64,000 nucleotides of DNA, taken from Cyrtodaria siliqua (taxonomy: Eukaryota; Mollusca; Bivalvia; Adapedonta; Hiatellidae). The notes beneath the pieces were generated by a model. The model ran no database searches. It was given only the letters and a program-made list of their open reading frames with translations, and was not told the origin of the DNA. This document shows positions 50,501 to 59,500 of the stretch, in pieces. The translations under genes were made by a program, and so were the position numbers. How positions within the stretch are numbered: the stretch's first letter is position 1; the number at the start of each line of letters is the position of its first letter. The DNA lies in contig JAWPHD010001215.1 of NCBI GenBank assembly GCA_037043455.1, forward strand, positions 124,001-188,000, in the 5' to 3' direction.

Positions 50501-53500
50501 ACAATTCATCCTGGAGACCACGTGGCACTAGTATTTATCTGGAACTGGTCCACAATTCCACCTGGAGACCCGTCTTTATCTGGAACTGATCTAAAATTCC
50601 TCCTGGAGACCATGTGACACTAGTCTTTATCTCGAACTGATCCACAATTCCTCCTGGAGACCACCTGACACTAGTCTTTAACTGCAACTGATCCACAATT
50701 CCTCCTGGAGACCAAGTTTGCGCTAGTCTTTATCTGGAACTGATCCACAATTCCTCCTGGAGACCACCTGACACTAGTCTTTATCTGAAACTAATCCACA
50801 ATTCCACCTGGAGACCACATAACACTAGTCTTTATCTGGAACTGATCCACAATTTCACCTGACAATAGTCTTTATCTGGAACTGGTCCACAATTACCCCT
50901 TGAGACCAAGTGACACTAGTCTTTATCTGGAACTGATGCACAATTCCTCCTGACAATAGTCTTTATTTGGAACTGGTCCACAATTCCCCCTTGAGACCAA
51001 GTGACAATAGTCTTTATCTGGAACTGATCCACAATTCCATGTGACCCTAGTCTTTATCTGGAACTGGTCCACAATTCCACCTGACAATAGTCTTTATCTG
51101 GAACTGGTCCACAATTCCACCTGACAATAGTCTTTATCTGGAACTGATCCACAATTCCATGTGACCCTAGTCTTTATCTGGAACTGGTCCACAATTCCAC
51201 CTGACAATAGTCTTTATCTGGAACTGGTCCACAATTCCACCTGACAATAGTTTTTATCTGGAACTGGTCCACAATTCCACCTGACAATAGTCTTTATCTG
51301 GAACTGGTCCACAATTCCACCTGACAATAGTCTTTATCTGGAACTGGTCCACAATTCAACCTGACAATAGTCTTTATCTGGAACTGGTCCACAATTCCCT
51401 TTTGAGACCAAGTGACACTAGTGTTTATCTGGAACTGATCCACAATTCCTCCTGGAGATCACCTGACACTAGTCTTTATATGGAACTGATCCACAATTCC
51501 ACTTGACAATAGTCTTTATCTGGAACTGGTCCACAATTCAACGTGACCCTAGTCTTTATATAGAACTGGTCCACAATTCCGCCTGACAATAGTCTTTATC
51601 TGGAACTGGTCCACAATTCCATGTGACAATAGTCTTTATCTGGAACTGGTCCACAATTCCACCTGACAATAGTCTTTATCTGGAACTGGTCCACAATTCC
51701 ATGTGACCCTAGTCTTTATATGGAACTGGTCCACAATTCCACTTGACAATAGTCTTTATCTGGAACTGGTCCACAATTCCATGTGACCCTAGTCTTTATA
51801 TGGAACTGGTCCACAATTACACCTGACAATAGTCTTTATCTGGAACTGGTCCACAATTCAATAGTCTTTATCAGGAACTGGTCCACAATTCCACCTGACA
51901 ATAGTCTTTATATGGAACTGGTCCTCAATTCCACCTGACAACAGTCTTTATCTGGAACTGATCCACAATGCCACCTGACAATAGTCTTTATCTGGAACTG
52001 ATCCACAATTCCATGTGACAATAGTCTTTATCTGGAACTGATCCACAATTCCACCTGACAATAGTCTTTATCTGGAACTGGTCCACAATTCCATGTGACC
52101 CTAGTCTTTATATGGAACTGGTCCACAATTCCACTTGACAATAGTCTTTATCTGGAACTGGTCCACAATTCCATGTGACCATTGTCTTTATATGGAACTG
52201 GTTCACAATTCCACCTGACAATAGTCTTTATCTGGAACTGGTCCACAATTCCACCTGACAATAGTCTTTATCTGGAACTGGTCCACAATTCAACCTGACA
52301 ATAGTCTTTATCTGGAACTGGTCCACAATTCCCCCTTGAGACCAAGTGACACTAGTGTTTATCTGGAACTGATCCACAATTCCTCCTGGAGATCACCTGA
52401 CACTAGTCTTTATATGGAACTGATCCACAATTCCACTTGACAATAGTCTTTATCTGGAACTGGTCCACAATTCCACGTGACCCTAGTCTTTATATGGAAC
52501 TGATCCACAATTCAATGTGACAATAGTCTTTATCTGGAACTGATCCACAATTCCACCTGACAATAGTCTTTATCTTGAACTGGTCCACAATTCCATGTGA
52601 CCCTAGTCTTTATATGGAACTGGTCCACAATTCCACTTGACAATAGTCTTTATCTGGAACTGGTCCACAATTCCATGTGACCCTTGTCTTTATCTGGAAC
52701 TGGTCCACAATTCCACCTGACAATAGTCTTTATCTGGAACTAGTCCACAATTCCACCTGACAATAGTCTTTATCTGGAACTGGTCCACAATTCAACCTTG
52801 AGACCAAGTGACACTAGTGTTTATCTGGAACTGATCCACAATTCCTCCTGGAGATCACCTGACACTAGTCTTAATATGGAACTGATCCACAATTCCACTT
52901 GACAATAGTCTTTATCTGGAACTGGTCCACAATTCCACGTGACCCTAGTCTTTATATGGAACTGGTCCACAATTCCACCTGACAATAGTCTTTATCTGGA
53001 ACTGGTCCACAATTCCATGTGACAATAGTCTTTATCTGGAACTGGTCCACAATTCCACCTGACAATAGTCTTTATCTGGAACTGGTCCACAATTCCATGT
53101 GACCCTAGTCTTTATATGGAACTGGTCCAAAATTCCACTTGACAATAGTCTTTATCTGGAACTGGTCCACAATTCCATGTGACCCTAGTCTTTATATGGA
53201 ACTGGTCCACAATTCCACCTGACAATAGTCTTTATCTGGAACTGGTCCACAATTCCATCTGACAATAGTCTTTATCAGGAACTGGTCCACAATTCCACCT
53301 GACAATAGTCTTTATCTGGAACTGGTCCACAATTCCACCTGACAATAGTCTTTATCTGGAACTGGTCCACAAATCCACCTGACAATAGTCTTTATATGGA
53401 ACTGGTCCACAATTCCACTGACAATAGTCTTTATCTGGAACTGATCCACAATTCCACCTGACAATAGTCTTTATCTGGAACTTATCCACAATTCCACCTG

Positions 53501-56500
53501 ACAATTGTCTTTATCTGGAACTGATCCACAATTCCACCTGACAATAGTCTTTATCTGGAACTGATCCACAATTCCACCTGACAATAGTCTTTATCTGGAA
53601 CTGATCCACAATTCCATGTGACCCTAGTCTATATATGTAACTGGTCCACAGTTCCACCTGACAATAGTCTTTATCTGGAACTGGTCCACAATTCCACCTG
53701 ACAATATTCTTTATTTGGAACTGGTCAACAATTCCACCTGACAATAGTCTTTATCTGGAACTGGTCCACAATTCCACCTGACAATAGTCTTTATCTGGAA
53801 CTGGTCCACAATTCCCCCTTGAGACCAAGTGACACTAGTCTTTATCTGGAACTGATCCACAATTCCTCCTTGAGACCACCTGACACTAGTCTTTATCTGG
53901 AACTGACCCACAATTCCACCTGACAATAGTCTTTATCTGGAACTGATCAACAATTCCTCCTGGAGACCAAGTGACACTAGTCTTTATCTGGAACTGATCC
54001 ACAATTCCACCTGGAGACCACCTGCCAATAGTCTTTATCTGGAACTGATCCACAATTCCACCTGACAATAGTCTTTATCTGGAACTGATCCACAATTCCA
54101 CCTGACAATAGTCTTTATCTGGAATTGATCCACAATTCCATGTGACCCTAGTCTTTATATGGAACTGGTCCACAATTCCACTTGACAATAGTCTTTATCT
54201 GGAACTGGTCCACAATTCCACCTGACAATAGTCTTTATCTGGAACTGGTCCACAATTCCCCCTTGAGACCAAGTGACACTAGTCTTTATCTGGAACTGAT
54301 CCACAATTCTTTCTGGAGACCACCTGACACTAGTCTTTATCTGGAACTGATCCACAATTCCACCTGACAATAGTCTTTATCTGGAACTGATCCACAATTC
54401 CTCCTGGAGACCAAGTGACACTAGTCTTTATCTGGAACTGGTCCACAATTCCACCTGGAGACCACCTGACAATAGTCTTTATCTGGAACTGATCCATAAT
54501 TCCACCTGAAAATAGTCTTTATCTGGAACTGATCCACAATTCCACCTGACAATAGTCTTTATCTGGAATTGATCCACAATTCCATGTGACCCTAGTCTTT
54601 ATATGGAACTGGTCCACAATTCCACTTGACAATAGTCTTTATCTGGAACTGGTCCACAATTCCACCTGACAATATTCTTTATCTGGAACTGGTCAACAAT
54701 TCCCCCTTGAGACCAAGTGACACTAGTCTCTATCTGGAACTGATCCACAATTCCTTCTGGAGACCACCTGACACTAGTCTTTATCTGGAACTGGTCCACA
54801 ATTCCACCTGGAGACCAAGTGACACTAGTCTTTATCTGAAACTGGTCCACAATTCCACCTGGAGGCACCTGACAATAGTCTTTATCTGGAACTCGTACCC
54901 AATTCGATCCACCTTGAAACCACCTGACAATAGTATTTATCTGGCACAAGTCAACAATTCAACCTGGAGACCACCTGACACTAGTCTTTATCTGGAATTG
55001 GTCCACAATTCCATCTGGAGAACACCTGATACTAGTCTTTATCTGGAACTGGTCCACAATTCCACCTGGATACCTCCTGACACTAGTCTTTATCTGAAAC
55101 TGGTCCACAATTCAACCTGGAGACCACCTGACACTAGTCTTTATCTGGAACTGGTCCACAATTCCACCTGGAGGCACCTGACAATAGTCTTTATCTGGAA
55201 CTGGTCCACAACTCCACCTGGAGACACCTGACACTAGTCTTTATATGGAACTGGTCCACAATTACAACTGGAGACACCTGACAAAAGTCTTTATCTGGAA
55301 CTGGTCCAAAATTCCACCTGGCGACCACCTGACACTAGTCTTTATCTGGAACTGATCCACAATTCCTCCTAGAGACCATGTGACACTAGTCTTTATCTGG
55401 AACTGGTCCACAATTCCACCTGGAGACACTCGACACTAGTCTTTATCTGGAACTGGTCCATAATTAAACCTGGAGACACCTGATGCTAGTCTTTATCTGG
55501 AATTGGTCCACAATTCCACCTGGCGACCACCAGACAATAGTCTTTATCTGGAACTGGTCCACAAGTCCACCTGGAGACCACATGACATGTCTTTATCTGG
55601 AATGGTCCACAATTCCACCTGGAGACCACCTGACATGTCTTTATCTGGAACTGGTCCACAATTTCACCTGGAGACCACCTGACATGTCTTTAACTGGAAC
55701 TGGTCCACAATTCCACCTGGAGACCACATGATATGTCTTTATCTTGAATGGTCCACAATTCCACCTGGAGACCACCTGACAATAGTCTTTATCTGGAACT
55801 GGTCCACAATTCCACCTGGAGACCACCTGACATGTCTTTATCTGGAACTGGTCCACAATTCCACCTGGAGACCACCTGATACTAGTCTTTATCTGCAACT
55901 GGTCCACAATTCCACCTGACAATAGTCTTTATCTGGAACTGATCCACACTTCCACTTGGAGACACCTGACAATAGTCTTTATCTGGAACTGGTCAACAAT
56001 TTCACCTGGAGACCACATAACATGGCTTTATCTGGAACTGATCCACAATTCCATCTGGAGACCACCTGACAATAGTCTTTATCTAGAACTGGTCCATAAT
56101 TCCACATGGAGAACACCCGACATGTCTTTATCTGGAACTGGTCCACAATTACACCTGGGGACACCTGACAATAGTCTTTATCTGGAACTGGTCCACAATT
56201 ACACCTGGAGACACCTGACAAGTCTTTATCTGGAACTGGTCTAAGTGGGTTTTCCATGTACAGACATGGTACATCAACTTTTCTAACAGATACAAACATT
56301 GCGGAATGCTAATTTTCATTGTCCAAGTTGCATGTGCCGAATATTGCAGCAATACATGTGACCGGTAAAACCCATGAGAGGCATGAGTAAGTCTATTCAA
56401 GCAGTGATAGTAAATACCCGTATCTTACCTTACAAATCATGGGGTCATAGTAAATACCCGTATCTTACCTTACAAATCATGGGGTCATAGTAAATACCCG

Positions 56501-59500
56501 TATCTTACCTTACAAATCATGGGGTCATAGTAAATACCCGTATCTTACCTTACAAATCATGGGGTCATAGTAAATACCCGTATCTTACCTTACAAATCAT
56601 GGGGTCATAGTAAATACCCGTATCTTACCTTACAAATCATGGGGTCATAGTAAATACCAGTATCTTACCTTACAAATCATGGGGTCATAGTTAATACCCG
56701 TATCTTACCTTACAAATCATGGGGTCATAGTAAATACCCATATCTTACCTTACAAATCATGGGGTCATAGTTAATACCCGTATCTTACCTTACAAATCAT
56801 GGGGTCATAGTAAATACCCGTATCTTACCTTACAAATCATGGGGTCATAGTAAATACCCATATCTTACCTTACAAATCATGGGGTCATAGTAAATACCCG
56901 TATCTTACCTTACAAATCATGGGGTCATAGTAAATACACGTATCTTACCTTACAAATCATGGGGTCATAGTAAATACCCGTATCTTACCTTACAAATCAT
57001 GGGGTCATAGTAAATACCCGTATCTTACCTTACAAATCATGGGGTCATAGTAAATACCCGTATCTTACCTTACAAATCATGGGGTCATAGTTAATACCCG
57101 TATCTTACCTTACAAATCATGGGGTCATAGTAAATACCCGTATCTTACCTTACAAATCATGGGGTCATAGTAAATACCCGTATCTTACCTTACAAATCAT
57201 GGGGTCATAGTAAATACACGTATCTTACCTTACAAATCATGGGGTCATAGTAAATACCCGTATCTTACCTTACAAATCATGGGGTCATAGTAAATACCCG
57301 TATCTTACCTTACAAATCATGGGGTCAAGTAAATACCCGTATCTTACCTTACAAATCATGGGGTCATAGTAAATACCCGTATCTTACCTTACAAATCATG
57401 GGGTCATAGTAAATACCCGTATCTTACCTTACAAATCATGGGGTCATAGTAAATACCCGTATCTTACCTTACAAATCATGGGGTCATAGTAAATACCCGT
57501 ATCTTACCTTACAAATCATGGGGTCATAGCCCGTATCTTACCTTACAAATCATGGGGTCATAGTAAATACCCGTATCTTACCTTACATATCATGCGGTCA
57601 TAGTAAATACCCGTATCTTACCTTACAAATCATGGGGTCATAGTAAATACCCGTATCTTACCTTACAAATCATGGGGTCATAGTAATTATAGGTTATTTA
57701 ACATGGTTCTGTACAATACGGAGATATATTTGGACGAGTACACAGCTGGAAAAGTCATATTGGACGAGCCGTTAGGCGAGTCCAATATGATTTTTTCCAG
57801 CTGTGTACGAGTCCAAATATATCCCGTATTGTACAGAACCATGTTAAGTAACCTTTTTATTCTATACCTTTATTTTAACCAATCATTTATAATTCGGATA
57901 TAACTTTCGTTTGTTTCATGCTTTCAAGCAAGTCGCTATGAACATCGAAAGCACAATTGCATGTAGGTCTATGTATTTTATATATTGTGTTCGACATGGC
58001 TTACTCTCAAGCTTTATTTGCTTGAAAGAATGCCCATTTCTCCGTTGTCAACAGTGATTAAATACTACCGAAGGTCAGTTTCAAACAATGATATATTATG
58101 CTAGTTTTTTGTGTTTTTTTTTTGTTATAAAGGAAAATTAAATAAAAATATGTGCAATAGATAGGTTTTCATTACTTGACAACAATTTATGGTTAGGTAA
58201 TGACAGAAGCCTGTCGGTTCTGATTTTTATTCGGACCTTTTCACGCGTTTCGGTCTTTATCATAGGTTTAACATGGAACCTGTGAAGCGTACAATACGAA
58301 CAAAATACGGGATATTTTGTACGCGCGTGCGTCCCGATACGGAAATATATTGTACGGTCACATGACTCGAAAGAGCGTCTACGATTGGATGTATAAATTA
58401 GGTATAGAATAAATACCCGTATCTTACCTTACAAATCATGGCGTCATAGTAAATACCCGTATCTTACCTTACAAATCATGGGGTCATAGTAAATACCCAT
58501 ATCTTACCTTACAAATCATGGGGTCCTAGTAAATACCCATATCTTACCTTACAAATCATGGGGTCATAGTAAATACCCGTATCTTACCTTACAAATCATG
58601 GGGTCATAGTAAATACCCGTATCTTACCTTACAAATCATGGGGTCATAGTAAATACCCGTATCTTACCTTACAAATCATGGGGTCATAGTAAATACCCGT
58701 ATCTTACCTTACATATCATGCGGTCATAGTAAATACCCGTATCTTACCTTACAAATCATGGGGTCATAGTAAATACCCGTATCTTACCTTACAAATCATG
58801 GGGTCATAGTAAATACCCGTATCTTACCTTACAAATCATGGCGTCATAGTAAATACCCGTATCTTACCTTAAAAATCATGGGGTCATAGTAAATACCCAT
58901 ATCTTACCTTACAAATCATGGGGTCCTAGTAAATACCCGTATCTTACCTTACAAATCATGGGGTCATAGTAAATACCCGTATCTTACCTTACAAATCATG
59001 GGGTCATAGTAAATACCCGTATCTTACCTTACAAATCATGGGGTCATAGTAAAGTTCCGTATCTTACCTTACAAATCATGGGGTCATAGTAAATACCCGT
59101 ATCTTACCTTACAAATCATGGGGTCATAGTAAATACCCGTATCTTACCTTACAAATCATGGGGTCATAGTAAATACCCGTATCTTACCTTACAAATCATG
59201 GGGTCATAGTAAATACCCGTATCTTACCTTACAAATCATGGGGTCATAGTAAATACCCATATCTTACCTTACAAATCATGGGGTCATAGTAAATACCTGT
59301 ATCTTACCTTACAAATCATGGGGTCATAGTAAATACCCGTATCTTACCTTACAAATCATGGGGTCATAGTAAATACCCATATCTTACCTTACAAATCATG
59401 GGGTCATAGTAAATACCCGTATCTTACCTTACAAATCATGGGGTCATAGTAAATACCTGTATCTTACCTTACAAATCATGGGGCCATAGTAAATACCAGT

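Noticed and set aside
49996..56299. Many ORFs of 60-201 aa with DQFQIKT or LYLELVHNS repeats
   Set aside because: They are by-products of the 40/51-bp minisatellite and appear on both strands. The units vary in length, which would break any real reading frame.
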